Below the pieces are notes generated by a model. That model saw only the letters and a program-made list of their open reading frames with translations. It was not told the origin of the DNA and made no database searches. Below, piece by piece: positions 40,894 to 50,380 of a stretch of 64,000 bases of DNA; position 1 is the first letter of the stretch, and each line of letters begins with the position of its first letter. Location: contig NZ_OY781099.1 in the NCBI RefSeq assembly GCF_963676325.1, positions 124,001-188,000 of the forward strand, written 5' to 3'. Origin of the DNA: an uncultured Bacteroides sp. (GTDB lineage Bacteria; Bacteroidota; Bacteroidia; Bacteroidales; Bacteroidaceae). Both the position numbers and the translations under genes were made by a program.

Positions 40894-42756
40894 ATGGAAG
40901 AAAGAATTGAAGAAAAACTCCAGGTTGCTGAATATACCGAAGAAAATATTCGGACGCTCGACTGGAAAGAACACATTCGTCGCCGCCCGGGTATGTATAT
41001 CGGTAAGCTTGGTGACGGTTCTCATGCAGATGATGGAATTTATGTGCTTCTGAAAGAAGCGATGGATAACTCTATCGATGAGTTCATGATGGGGTTTGGT
41101 AAGACTATCGAGGTTACGGTAGCTGATGGAAAGGTATTAGTGCGTGACCATGGCCGTGGTATCCCTTTGGGAAAGGTGATCGATGTCTCTTCAAAGATGA
41201 ATACCGGAGGTAAATATGATTCTAAAGCTTTCAAGAAATCTGTTGGTCTGAATGGTGTTGGTATTAAAGCTGTAAATGCTCTTTCTTCGTACTTTAAAGT
41301 GTCCAGTTTCAGAGAAGGAGAAGAAAAAACGGCCGAGTTTGAAAGAGGATATATTGTCAATGATTATCCAATCGTAGAAACTGATAGCGATAATGGTACA
41401 TTGACCGAGTTTATTCCCGACGATACAATTTTTAAAGATTATCATTACGAAAAGGAACATATTGAACCGTTGCTCAAGAATTACGTATTCCTGAACTCTG
41501 GTTTAACTATTATATTTAACGGCAAAAGATTCAATTCACGAAACGGATTGGTTGATCTGTTAAATGAAAACATGACTACTGATCCGCTTTATCCTATTAT
41601 TCATCTGAAGGGGGAAGATATAGAGCTGGTACTTACTCATAGTGATCAATACGGAGAAGAGTATTATTCTTTTGTCAACGGACAGCATACCACTCAGGGT
41701 GGAACACATTTAGCTGCTTTCCGTGAAGCAGTTGCAAAGACTATCAAAGAGTATTATCCCAAAAACTTCGATTATGCCGATATTCGTTCTGGTATAATTG
41801 GAGCGATAAGTGTGAAAGTGGAAGAACCTGTGTTTGAGTCTCAGACAAAAACGAAGCTTGGTTCTAAAGATATTGGTCCTGATGGCCCTTCCATAGGTAA
41901 GTTTATCGGTGATTTTGTAAAGCGGGAATTAGATAATTATCTGCACATCAATCATGAGACTTCTGAAATTTTACTTCAGAAAATACAGGATTCGGAGAAA
42001 GAGCGAAAGGCTATTGCGGGTGTTACAAAGCTGGCCCGTGAACGTGCAAAGAAAGCAAATTTACATAATCGTAAGTTACGTGATTGCCGTACTCACTTAA
42101 ATGATTCCAAAGGTAAGAATCAGGAAGACTCCTCTATCTTTATTACCGAGGGTGATTCTGCTAGTGGATCTATTACTAAAAGCCGCGATGTGAATACTCA
42201 GGCGGTATTTAGTCTTCGTGGTAAACCGCTGAACTCTTTTGGACTAACCAAAAAGGTGGTTTATGAAAATGAAGAGTTTAATCTGCTTCAGGCAGCACTC
42301 AATATTGAAGATGGAATTGAAGGATTGCGTTATAACAAAGTCATTGTTGCAACCGATGCCGATGTGGATGGTATGCACATCCGTTTGTTGCTGATCACTT
42401 TCTTCCTGCAGTTTTTCCCTGATCTGATAAAGAAAGGGCATGTCTATATTCTGCAGACACCTCTTTTCCGTGTAAGAAATAAGAAAGAGACTATCTATTG
42501 CTACTCGGAAGAAGAACGAATAAGTGCTATCAATAAACTTTCTCCCAGTCCTGAAATTACCCGATTCAAAGGATTAGGTGAGATTTCTCCGGATGAGTTC
42601 AGACATTTTATTGGGAAAGACATTCGTTTGGAGCAAGTGTCTCTACGAAGAAATGATTTGGTGAAAGGACTTTTAGAGTTCTACATGGGAAAAAATACCA
42701 TGGAGCGCCAGAACTTTATTATAGACAACCTGGTTATAGAAGAAGATGTAGCTTAA
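40894..42756 (+). CDS. parE: DNA topoisomerase IV subunit B
   Basis: A 620-residue type IIA topoisomerase ATPase subunit, which with ParC decatenates daughter chromosomes. GHKL ATPase motifs: EAMDNSIDEF, VRDHGRGIPLG and VGLNGVGIKAVNAL. TOPRIM motifs: ITEGDSASGS and VATDADVDGMHIRLL. The length and QHTTQGGTHLAAF match the Bacteroidota ParE group rather than GyrB, though parC is not next to it. ATG at 40894 is used; the frame opens with TTG nine bases earlier. Confidence 0.9.
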   Translation: MEERIEEKLQVAEYTEENIRTLDWKEHIRRRPGMYIGKLGDGSHADDGIYVLLKEAMDNSIDEFMMGFGKTIEVTVADGKVLVRDHGRGIPLGKVIDVSSKMNTGGKYDSKAFKKSVGLNGVGIKAVNALSSYFKVSSFREGEEKTAEFERGYIVNDYPIVETDSDNGTLTEFIPDDTIFKDYHYEKEHIEPLLKNYVFLNSGLTIIFNGKRFNSRNGLVDLLNENMTTDPLYPIIHLKGEDIELVLTHSDQYGEEYYSFVNGQHTTQGGTHLAAFREAVAKTIKEYYPKNFDYADIRSGIIGAISVKVEEPVFESQTKTKLGSKDIGPDGPSIGKFIGDFVKRELDNYLHINHETSEILLQKIQDSEKERKAIAGVTKLARERAKKANLHNRKLRDCRTHLNDSKGKNQEDSSIFITEGDSASGSITKSRDVNTQAVFSLRGKPLNSFGLTKKVVYENEEFNLLQAALNIEDGIEGLRYNKVIVATDADVDGMHIRLLLITFFLQFFPDLIKKGHVYILQTPLFRVRNKKETIYCYSEEERISAINKLSPSPEITRFKGLGEISPDEFRHFIGKDIRLEQVSLRRNDLVKGLLEFYMGKNTMERQNFIIDNLVIEEDVA

Positions 42757-42760
42757 AATT

Positions 42761-43213
42761 ATGAAAAGAGCCATATTCCCCGGAACATTCGATCCTTTTA
42801 CTGTTGGTCATTCTTCAGTGGTAAAGCGTGCTTTAACCTTTATGGATGAAATAGTGATAGCTATAGGCATCAATGAAAATAAGAAGACTTATTTCCCGAT
42901 AGAAAAGCGTGTAGAGATGATCCACGATCTGTATAAGGATGAACCGAAAATAAAGGTGATGCCTTATAACTCCCTTACTATTGATTTTGCCCAGTCTGTT
43001 GATGCAAAGTTTATTATTCGCGGTATCCGTACAGTGAAGGACTTTGAATATGAGGAAACCATTGCCGATATTAACAGAAAATTGGCTGGGATTGAGACGA
43101 TATTACTCTTTACAGAACCGGAACTGACTTGCGTGAGCTCCACTATTGTAAGGGAACTTTTGCAATATAACAAAGATATCAGTTGCTTTATTCCTGAGGG
43201 AATGGTTCTCTGA
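42761..43213 (+). CDS. coaD: Phosphopantetheine adenylyltransferase
   Basis: A 150-residue CoaD that transfers AMP from ATP to 4'-phosphopantetheine in CoA synthesis. GTFDPFTVGHSSVVKRAL has the T/HxGH nucleotidyltransferase motif, and RGIRTVKDFEYEE and CVSSTIVRELLQY complete the family pattern. It follows parE by four bases and overlaps the next frame at its stop. Confidence 0.97.
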   Translation: MKRAIFPGTFDPFTVGHSSVVKRALTFMDEIVIAIGINENKKTYFPIEKRVEMIHDLYKDEPKIKVMPYNSLTIDFAQSVDAKFIIRGIRTVKDFEYEETIADINRKLAGIETILLFTEPELTCVSSTIVRELLQYNKDISCFIPEGMVL

Positions 43214-43230
43214 TGCCAAATAATCATTCT

Positions 43231-44805
43231 ATGAAAAAAATATTTATTTCTTTTATATGCTTGTTATCTGTTAGTGCGCAGGCTCAGAATTATGGGACTG
43301 TTGCTTCCCGTAAACTACACATGGCTGAATTTGCCATTAATAATCTTTATGTAGATAAAGTGAATGAGGATAAACTGGTTGAAGATGCCATTGTTAAAAT
43401 GTTATCTACTTTAGATCCTCACTCAACGTATGCGAATCCAGATGAAGTAAAGAAGCTTAATGAGCCTTTGCAGGGCAATTTCGAGGGAATCGGAGTGCAA
43501 TTTAATATGGCTGAGGATACGTTACTGGTAATTCAGCCTGTTTCTGGTGGTCCTTCCGAAAAGATAGGTATTCTTGCGGGTGACCGGATTATTGCTGTTA
43601 ATGATACTACCATTGCCGGCGTGAAAATGAGTACTGACGAGATTATGCATCGCCTCAAAGGTCCGAAAGGGTCAACCGTAAATCTGAAAGTATTAAGAAG
43701 AGGTGTTAAAGAGTTGCTCAATTTTACGGTTAAACGTGATCGTATTCCTCTTTATAGTCTCGATGCTTCTTATATTATTCAGGATAAAATAGGTTATATA
43801 AGAATCAGCCGTTTTGCATCTACTACAGCCGATGAATTTATAAAAGCTCTGAAGGAGCTGAAAGCTAAAGGAATGAAGGATTTAATCCTCGATTTGCAGG
43901 AAAATGGGGGCGGGTATCTGAACGCTGCTATTGATCTGGCAAATGAATTCCTGGGAGAAAAAGAATTAATTGTCTACACAGAAGGTCAGCGTGCCCCTCG
44001 GAGTGAGTTTTTCGCTAGAGGGACAGGCCGGTTTCAGAATGGCCGGTTAGTTGTATTGGTTAATGAGTTCTCTGCTTCTGCCAGTGAAATCCTGTCAGGT
44101 GCTATTCAGGACTGGGACAGAGGGCTGATTGTGGGACGCCGTTCTTTTGGAAAAGGACTTGTACAGCGTCCGATAGATTTACCTGATGGCTCTATGATTC
44201 GTTTAACGGTTGCCCGTTATTATACTCCTGCAGGTAGATGCATTCAAAAGCCTTATGAAAGCATTGAGAAGTATAATATGGATCTCATAAACCGTTATAA
44301 TAAAGGTGAAATGATGAATTCAGACAGCATTCATTTCCCTGATTCTCTAAAATGCAAAACAAAGAAATTCGAAAGAATTGTTTACGGTGGTGGTGGAATT
44401 ATGCCCGATTATTTTGTACCTGTTGATACAACTCATTATTCTGATTACCATCGTAATCTTGTGGCAAAGGGTATTGTTTTGAAAGTGACTCTTAAGTATG
44501 TTGAGAATCACCGTAAAGAATTGCTTGAAAAATATAAAACATTCAGTGATTTTAATGATAAATTTGTGATAAGCAGTTCTCTGATAGATGACTTGGTTGC
44601 TATGGGTAACGAAGCTAAAGTGGTATTCAATAAGGATCAGCTAAAGATTTCAGAACCGATATTAAAGACTCAGCTAAAAGCTCTTATTGCCCGTGATTTG
44701 TGGGATATGAATGAGTATTATCATGTTATGAATAATTCAAATGAGAGTGTACGAAAGGCTGTTGAAATATTACAGTCTGGAGATTATGATAAAAAACTAA
44801 AATAA
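43231..44805 (+). CDS. S41 family C-terminal processing peptidase
   Basis: A 524-residue periplasmic protease of the CtpA/Prc type. Signal peptide MKKIFISFICLLSVSAQAQ starts at the ATG at 43231, 17 bases after coaD. A PDZ domain (GGPSEKIGILAGDRIIAVND) precedes the catalytic domain. The Ser/Lys dyad is in NEFSASASEILSGAI and SFGKGLVQRPI. Substrates unknown; related enzymes trim C-termini of envelope proteins. Confidence 0.94.
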   Translation: MKKIFISFICLLSVSAQAQNYGTVASRKLHMAEFAINNLYVDKVNEDKLVEDAIVKMLSTLDPHSTYANPDEVKKLNEPLQGNFEGIGVQFNMAEDTLLVIQPVSGGPSEKIGILAGDRIIAVNDTTIAGVKMSTDEIMHRLKGPKGSTVNLKVLRRGVKELLNFTVKRDRIPLYSLDASYIIQDKIGYIRISRFASTTADEFIKALKELKAKGMKDLILDLQENGGGYLNAAIDLANEFLGEKELIVYTEGQRAPRSEFFARGTGRFQNGRLVVLVNEFSASASEILSGAIQDWDRGLIVGRRSFGKGLVQRPIDLPDGSMIRLTVARYYTPAGRCIQKPYESIEKYNMDLINRYNKGEMMNSDSIHFPDSLKCKTKKFERIVYGGGGIMPDYFVPVDTTHYSDYHRNLVAKGIVLKVTLKYVENHRKELLEKYKTFSDFNDKFVISSSLIDDLVAMGNEAKVVFNKDQLKISEPILKTQLKALIARDLWDMNEYYHVMNNSNESVRKAVEILQSGDYDKKLK

Positions 44806-44820
44806 TTATATAGTACATAT

Positions 44821-47721
44821 ATGACTGAAACTAAGAATGATTATTATCATATTGGACTTAACGACCAGCAAGTAATTGAAAGTCGCGAAAAAAATGGCGC
44901 CAATCTGTTAACTCCTCCAAAGCGTACTTCTCTTTGGAAACTTTACTTGGAAAAGTTTGATGATCCGGTAATACGTGTATTGCTTATTGCTGCAATGTTT
45001 TCATTGCTTATATCTGTTATAGAGAAAGAATATGCTGAGACAATAGGTATCTTCTTCGCTATATTCCTGGCTACAGGTATTGGATTCTATTTTGAATATG
45101 ATGCAAGTAAGAAGTTTGATCTGCTGAATGCTGTCAATGAAGAGACCGCGGTAAAAGTACTTCGTAATGGAAAGGTACGTGAGGTACCACGTAAAGATAT
45201 AGTGGTTGGTGATATTATCATGCTTGAGACGGGTGAGGAGGTTCCTGCTGACGGAGAACTGATTGAGGCGATTTCAATGCAAATTAATGAGTCTAACCTT
45301 ACAGGAGAACCGGTAGTAGAAAAAACAACTGAAGAATCAGACTTTGATGAAGAAGCTACTTATGCTTCGAACATGGTTATGCGTGGAACAACAGTGGTTG
45401 ATGGTCATGGAATAATGAAAGTTCTTCGTGTGGGTGATGCTACGGAGATTGGTAAGGTTGCAAAACAATCTACTGAGCAGAGTCTTGAGCCTACTCCACT
45501 AAATATTCAATTGAGTAAACTTGCCCAGTTTATCGGAACAGTTGGTTTCTCTGTTGCTATGGCTACATTCCTTGTATTCTTTACTAAAGATGCATTGTTT
45601 ATCAGCTCGGTTGAATATCAGGGTGCTCTTTTTGATAATCTTATTGGTGCAAAAATTATTTCTATAGCTGCCATTTTAGGATTGATGATTGCTTCAATCA
45701 AGATGTGGATGCCTCATAAATTTTCTTTGGCAATAAACAGACGTACTTCCTGGTTTTGGTCATTGATGGGAATTCTCTCTTTCTTGCTGGTAAGCGCTAT
45801 TGCATTTGCTGCTTATGGATTAAATTCAAGTGAACTGGATAACTGGCAGGCTTATATTGCTATCTTCCAGATTGTGCTTAAATATTTCATGATGGCCGTT
45901 ACCTTGATTGTTGTAGCTGTGCCCGAAGGTTTGCCTATGAGTGTAACTCTCAGTCTGGCATTAAATATGCGCCGAATGCTTTCTACAAATAATCTGGTAC
46001 GTAAAATGCATGCTTGTGAAACAATGGGTGCTGTAACTGTTATTTGCACAGACAAGACAGGAACTCTTACTCAGAACTTAATGCAGGTGCATGAAACCAA
46101 ATTTTATGGACTGAAAGAAAGTGGAAAGTTGGCCGATGATGAGATTAGTAAACTGATACAGGAAGGAATCAGTGCAAACTCTACTGCATTCCTTGAAGAT
46201 ACAAACGGAAACGAAAAGCCTAAAGGCGTAGGAAATCCTACAGAGGTTGCCTTGCTGTTGTGGCTTGATTCACAAAATGTAAATTATCTGAAGTTAAGAG
46301 AAGATGCTAAGGTATATGATCAGCTTACTTTTTCTACTGAACGTAAGTTTATGGCTACATTGGTACAGTCACCCCTTCTTGGTAAGAAGATTCTTTATGT
46401 GAAAGGGGCTCCTGAAATTGTACTGGGGAAATGTAAGCAAGTTGTTTTGGCAGACAAAACTGTTAGCGCTTCAGAATACCGTTCAACAGTTGAAGCTCAG
46501 TTATTAGCTTACCAGAACATGGCAATGCGTACTTTAGGTTTTGCTTATAAGATTGTAGATGCTGATGTTAAGGGTGATTGTGTAGATCTTGCTGCCGGAA
46601 ATGATCTAAACTTCCTTGGTGTTGTTGCAATATCAGATCCTATCCGTCTGGATGTTCCTGCTGCTGTAGAAAAATGCCAGTCTGCCGGAATCGATGTGAA
46701 GATTGTTACTGGTGATACTCCGGGAACCGCAAAAGAGATTGCTCGTCAGATTGGATTATGGACAGATGCTGATACGGATTGGAATCACATTACAGGTGCA
46801 GGCTTTGCAGAACTGAGTGATGAGGAACTACTTGGCCGTGTACTGGATTTGAAGATAATGTCTCGTGCCCGTCCTACAGATAAACAAAGACTGGTACAGC
46901 TCCTGCAACAAAAAGGCGCTGTGGTAGCTGTAACGGGTGATGGCACAAATGATGCTCCTGCACTTAACCATGCACAAGTAGGACTTTCTATGGGAACAGG
47001 AACTTCTGTTGCTAAAGAGGCCAGCGATATTACACTGCTTGATGATTCATTTAATAGTATAAGTACAGCGGTAATGTGGGGACGCTCTTTATATAAGAAT
47101 ATTCAACGATTTATCGTATTTCAGCTAACGATCAACTTTGTAGCATTGCTGATTGTCTTGCTTGGATCATTTGTAGGAACAGAACTACCTTTGACAGTTA
47201 CACAGATGCTTTGGGTGAATCTTATTATGGATACCTTTGCGGCATTGGCTTTAGCTTCTATTCCTCCAAGTGATTCTGTTATGAAAGAGAAACCACGTAA
47301 GGGGACGGACTTTATTATTACTAAAAAAATGCGCTATAATATTCTTAGTGTAGGTATGATATTCTTAGTTCTTCTATTGGGAATGATTACTTATTATACC
47401 GGAGATGATGGGGTGATGACTGTTCATAATCTAACATTATTCTTTACTACATTCGTGATGCTGCAGTTCTGGAATTTATTTAATGTCCGAGTATTTGGAA
47501 CCAATGATTCTGCTTTTAAAGGCCTTTCTAAGTCTTATGGATTAGAGTTTGTTTTGCTCCTCATTATCGGAGGTCAGTTCCTGATTGTTCAGTTCGGAGG
47601 AAAAGTATTCCGTACAGAACCTCTTGAATGGCAAACCTGGGTTGTGATTTTGGGACTGACATCAATTGTATTATGGGTGGGTGAAATTATCCGTCTTTTC
47701 AAACGTTTGAAGAGCAACTAA
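44821..47721 (+). CDS. Calcium-translocating P-type ATPase
   Basis: A 966-residue P2-type ATPase, probably exporting Ca2+ from the cytoplasm. N-terminal cation-ATPase domain, actuator motif SNLTGEPVVEK, phosphorylation site DKTGTLTQN with D411, nucleotide-binding KGAPEIVLGKC, and hinge TGDGTNDAPALNHAQVG are present. PEGLPMSVTLSLALNMRRM in helix 4 is the plasma-membrane Ca2+-ATPase-like ion site. About ten membrane helices. It starts 15 bases after the S41 protease. Confidence 0.94.
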   Translation: MTETKNDYYHIGLNDQQVIESREKNGANLLTPPKRTSLWKLYLEKFDDPVIRVLLIAAMFSLLISVIEKEYAETIGIFFAIFLATGIGFYFEYDASKKFDLLNAVNEETAVKVLRNGKVREVPRKDIVVGDIIMLETGEEVPADGELIEAISMQINESNLTGEPVVEKTTEESDFDEEATYASNMVMRGTTVVDGHGIMKVLRVGDATEIGKVAKQSTEQSLEPTPLNIQLSKLAQFIGTVGFSVAMATFLVFFTKDALFISSVEYQGALFDNLIGAKIISIAAILGLMIASIKMWMPHKFSLAINRRTSWFWSLMGILSFLLVSAIAFAAYGLNSSELDNWQAYIAIFQIVLKYFMMAVTLIVVAVPEGLPMSVTLSLALNMRRMLSTNNLVRKMHACETMGAVTVICTDKTGTLTQNLMQVHETKFYGLKESGKLADDEISKLIQEGISANSTAFLEDTNGNEKPKGVGNPTEVALLLWLDSQNVNYLKLREDAKVYDQLTFSTERKFMATLVQSPLLGKKILYVKGAPEIVLGKCKQVVLADKTVSASEYRSTVEAQLLAYQNMAMRTLGFAYKIVDADVKGDCVDLAAGNDLNFLGVVAISDPIRLDVPAAVEKCQSAGIDVKIVTGDTPGTAKEIARQIGLWTDADTDWNHITGAGFAELSDEELLGRVLDLKIMSRARPTDKQRLVQLLQQKGAVVAVTGDGTNDAPALNHAQVGLSMGTGTSVAKEASDITLLDDSFNSISTAVMWGRSLYKNIQRFIVFQLTINFVALLIVLLGSFVGTELPLTVTQMLWVNLIMDTFAALALASIPPSDSVMKEKPRKGTDFIITKKMRYNILSVGMIFLVLLLGMITYYTGDDGVMTVHNLTLFFTTFVMLQFWNLFNVRVFGTNDSAFKGLSKSYGLEFVLLLIIGGQFLIVQFGGKVFRTEPLEWQTWVVILGLTSIVLWVGEIIRLFKRLKSN

Positions 47722-47724
47722 GAA

Positions 47725-48339
47725 ATGAACCACCAAATAAAGAACCTGATTATAGATTTTGGAGGAGTACTGGTTGATTTAGACCGTTCCCGTTGTATTG
47801 ATTCATTTAAGTCTATTGGTGCTGATTGCATTGAAGAGATGTTGAATCCATATTATCAACGAGGACTTTTAATGAAACTGGAGAATGGGGATATTACAAT
47901 AGATGAGTTTCATGCAGAATTGAGAATGGTTGCCGGGAAAGACTTTACCGACAGTCAGATTGATGATGCGTGGAATAGCTTTCTGGTTACTGTTCCCTCC
48001 TATAAACTAGATCTTTTGCTTAAGCTTCGTGAAAGCTATTCTGTTTTCTTATTGAGTAATACGAATGAGATTCACTGGGAAATGTCCTGTGAGCGTTTTT
48101 TTTCATATAAGAATCTAGGTGTAGGAGACTTTTTTGAGAAGATATTCCTTTCTTATCAGTTGCATCAGCTTAAACCATCCAAAGAAATATTTGAGACGGT
48201 ACTGACAGAAACTGGTATAAGACCGGAAGAGACATTTTTTATTGACGACTCTGTAGCTAACTGTAAGATGGCAGAGTCGCTTGGTATTCATACTTATGCC
48301 CCCAAGGATCAGGAAGACTGGAGGCATATTTTTAAATAA
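47725..48339 (+). CDS. HAD-IA family phosphatase
   Basis: A 204-residue HAD hydrolase. Motif I LIIDFGGVLVDLDRSR, motif II FLLSNTNEIHWE and motif IV FFIDDSVANCKMAESLGI are complete. The GGVL/VDLD pattern is that of the YihX-like group, which dephosphorylate sugar phosphates. Substrate unknown. Lies between the Ca-ATPase and ribF with gaps under 10 bases. Confidence 0.9.
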   Translation: MNHQIKNLIIDFGGVLVDLDRSRCIDSFKSIGADCIEEMLNPYYQRGLLMKLENGDITIDEFHAELRMVAGKDFTDSQIDDAWNSFLVTVPSYKLDLLLKLRESYSVFLLSNTNEIHWEMSCERFFSYKNLGVGDFFEKIFLSYQLHQLKPSKEIFETVLTETGIRPEETFFIDDSVANCKMAESLGIHTYAPKDQEDWRHIFK

Positions 48340-48346
48340 TGAGAAG

Positions 48347-49285
48347 ATGAAGATCATTTGCGATCCAAAAGATTATGCAATTGAACCATGTGTTGCAACA
48401 ATAGGATTCTTTGATGGGGTACATAAGGGGCATCGTTACCTCATTGAACAAGTTAAATCGGTTGCTGCAAGTAAAGGACTTCGCTCTGCATTGATTACCT
48501 TTCCTGTGCATCCCCGCAAGGTTATTGATCCCAATTACCGTTTAGAACTGCTTTCTACACTAGAAGAAAAAGAAGATCTTTTAAGTGAGATGGGAGTGGA
48601 TTATTGTTTTCTTCTTAATTTTACTGCCGAAGTATCTGCCCTGACGGCCCATGATTTCATGGCTCAGGTATTAAAGAAAAACTTTCATGTAGATTCTTTG
48701 ATAATAGGTTACGACCATCGTTTTGGACATAATCGTAGTGAAGGCTTTATGGATTATTATCAGTATGGTAAAGATATTGGCATGGACGTTATTCATGCGA
48801 AAGCATTTACTATTGAGGGACATAAAATTAGTTCCTCTGTTATCCGCTCAGCTCTTTCTTCCGGTGATTTTGATCAGGTCAATTATTACCTGGGTTATAA
48901 CTATTATTTAGATGGTATAGTTGTAACCGGACATAAGGTTGGGCGTACCATTGGTTTTCCAACTGCAAATATGCATGTTGATTCTGACAAGATTATCCCT
49001 GCAAATGGTGTATATGCCGTTCGTGTCTCCGTTGAAGGTTCAGATTATATAGGGATGATTAATATTGGTCATCGTCCAACCCTCAATAATGGCTCCAATC
49101 GTAGCATTGAAGTAAACATACTGAATTTTTCTGATGATATTTACGGCAAAACAATTCGGGCTTATTTTGTTAAACGTATCCGTTCTGAGGTGAAATTTAA
49201 TGGTATTGAGGCATTGAAGGAGCAACTTCATAAAGATCAGGCGGACGTTGAAAGAATATTTAAAGATCAGACTACACTCATTTAA
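48347..49285 (+). CDS. ribF: Bifunctional riboflavin kinase/FMN adenylyltransferase
   Basis: A 312-residue RibF that phosphorylates riboflavin to FMN and adenylylates FMN to FAD. The adenylyltransferase half has TIGFFDGVHKGHRYLIEQ and the GYDHRFGHNR motif; the kinase half has GRTIGFPTANM and YAVRVSV with NIGHRPTLNN. The ATG at 48347 is used, eight bases after the HAD stop; the frame is open upstream inside that gene. Confidence 0.97.
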   Translation: MKIICDPKDYAIEPCVATIGFFDGVHKGHRYLIEQVKSVAASKGLRSALITFPVHPRKVIDPNYRLELLSTLEEKEDLLSEMGVDYCFLLNFTAEVSALTAHDFMAQVLKKNFHVDSLIIGYDHRFGHNRSEGFMDYYQYGKDIGMDVIHAKAFTIEGHKISSSVIRSALSSGDFDQVNYYLGYNYYLDGIVVTGHKVGRTIGFPTANMHVDSDKIIPANGVYAVRVSVEGSDYIGMINIGHRPTLNNGSNRSIEVNILNFSDDIYGKTIRAYFVKRIRSEVKFNGIEALKEQLHKDQADVERIFKDQTTLI

Positions 49286-49452
49286 TTACTTACTTTGTGC
49301 TATCCATTCTTGTATTGTTGATACTGTTGTAGGGAAGCATTTCACCAATGAACAATGTAATTGATATTTTGTTATCAATAAGTTAGGGATCGGTTTCTGG
49401 CTCTTTATTTATAAATAATAACTGCTTTCTGCTTTTATTACTCATAAAACAC

Positions 49453-49460
49453 TATATTTG
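49453..49460 (+). promoter_or_regulatory. Bacteroides-type promoter of HMA-like gene
   Basis: TATATTTG, a TAnnTTTG box, about 60 bases before the ATG at 49520. Confidence 0.5.
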
Positions 49461-49519
49461 TCAAAATTATTGGTTTTAATAGCTTAGATATCTTAATTGT
49501 ATTGTAATTATCAGTGAAT

Positions 49520-49939
49520 ATGGATGCAATAACAAGAAGTGTGTTTCTATTGGAAAATGTGAGACATAAAGATAAGGTTGAATGGATGAAACGTATTATA
49601 AGATCTCAGTTAGGGGTTATAGATGTTTCTGTGAATCTTTCAAATATGCTGATGAAAGTTGAATATGATTCGAATGCCATTTCTCCTAAAACTATGCGGA
49701 TGCTGATTCGCTCTGTAGGGTGTGAATTGCTTATAGATGAGCAAAAGATTCATGATCGCCTGAGACAAAAAAGCAGATTTAAGAGGGATATAATATCTTT
49801 TATTGTTTCAGGTTTACTTTTCGGACTCTCCTTCTTTGCATTTAACTTTACGTGGGGGCTTTATGCTGTGACGGCTACAGGGCTTATTTTTGTGCTCTCT
49901 TTAATAATATTGATAAAAGAACAAAGGAGGAATTTTTAA
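49520..49939 (+). CDS. HMA-like domain membrane protein without metal Cys
   Basis: A 139-residue protein. Residues about 5-70 look like a heavy-metal-associated (HMA) ferredoxin fold (LGVIDVSVNLSNMLMKVEYD then TMRMLIRSVGCELLID) but the CxxC metal motif is absent. Two membrane helices follow (about 92-130). The order HMA, basic linker, helices resembles the N-terminus of a copper P-type ATPase, so it may be a truncated relative or a membrane protein with a metal-free fold. ATG chosen over an upstream GTG (49514). Confidence 0.6.
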   Translation: MDAITRSVFLLENVRHKDKVEWMKRIIRSQLGVIDVSVNLSNMLMKVEYDSNAISPKTMRMLIRSVGCELLIDEQKIHDRLRQKSRFKRDIISFIVSGLLFGLSFFAFNFTWGLYAVTATGLIFVLSLIILIKEQRRNF

Positions 49940-49950
49940 TATCCTCCTTT
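49923..49950. terminator. Hairpin between convergent HMA-like and sufE genes
   Basis: AAAGGAGGA (49923-49931) pairs with TCCTCCTTT (49942-49950). It lies over both stop codons and may terminate transcription from either side; T runs are short. Confidence 0.5.
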
Positions 49951-50361
49951 TGCTTTAAATGCCAATGCGTACATTCTCATTTGTTTTACCATTGAAAGTA
50001 ATCCGTTGCTTCTTGTTGGAGATAAGTGCTCCCTCAAACCTATTTTATCTATGAAATAGAGCTCGTTTTCTAATATTTCGTCTGGTGTATGTCCGGATAC
50101 TACCTTTATAAGCAAGGCAATGATTCCTTTAACAATCAGAGCATCGCTTTCTGCTCTGAATACAAGCTTTCCGTCTATCTCATCAGCTTGTAACCATACT
50201 CGGCTTTGGCAGCCTTCAATCAGGTTTTGTTCTGTTTTATATTGTTCTTCAAGAAGTTCTTGTTCATTGCCAAGGTCTATTAGTAACTGATATCTGTCCA
50301 TCCAGTCATCGAAATCGCTGAACTCTTCGATTACCTGGTCTTGTAATTCATTTATAGTCAT
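49936..50361 (-). CDS. sufE: SufE-family cysteine desulfuration protein
   Basis: A 141-residue SufE that accepts persulfide sulfur from SufS and passes it to the SufBCD scaffold for Fe-S cluster assembly. The acceptor Cys lies in LIEGCQSRVWLQ, and VVSGHTPDEIL and LSPTRSNGLLSMV complete the family signature. I use the ATG giving MTINELQDQ (50361); the longer frame overlaps the glutaminyl cyclase gene. No suf operon is nearby. Confidence 0.9.
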   Translation of the reverse strand: MTINELQDQVIEEFSDFDDWMDRYQLLIDLGNEQELLEEQYKTEQNLIEGCQSRVWLQADEIDGKLVFRAESDALIVKGIIALLIKVVSGHTPDEILENELYFIDKIGLREHLSPTRSNGLLSMVKQMRMYALAFKAKGGY

Positions 50362-50380
50362 ATTATTCGTTTTTTCTAAA

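Noticed and set aside
40894..42756. GyrB instead of ParE
   Set aside because: Length and sequence segments fit the ParE group better, although without a parC neighbour the call is not absolute.
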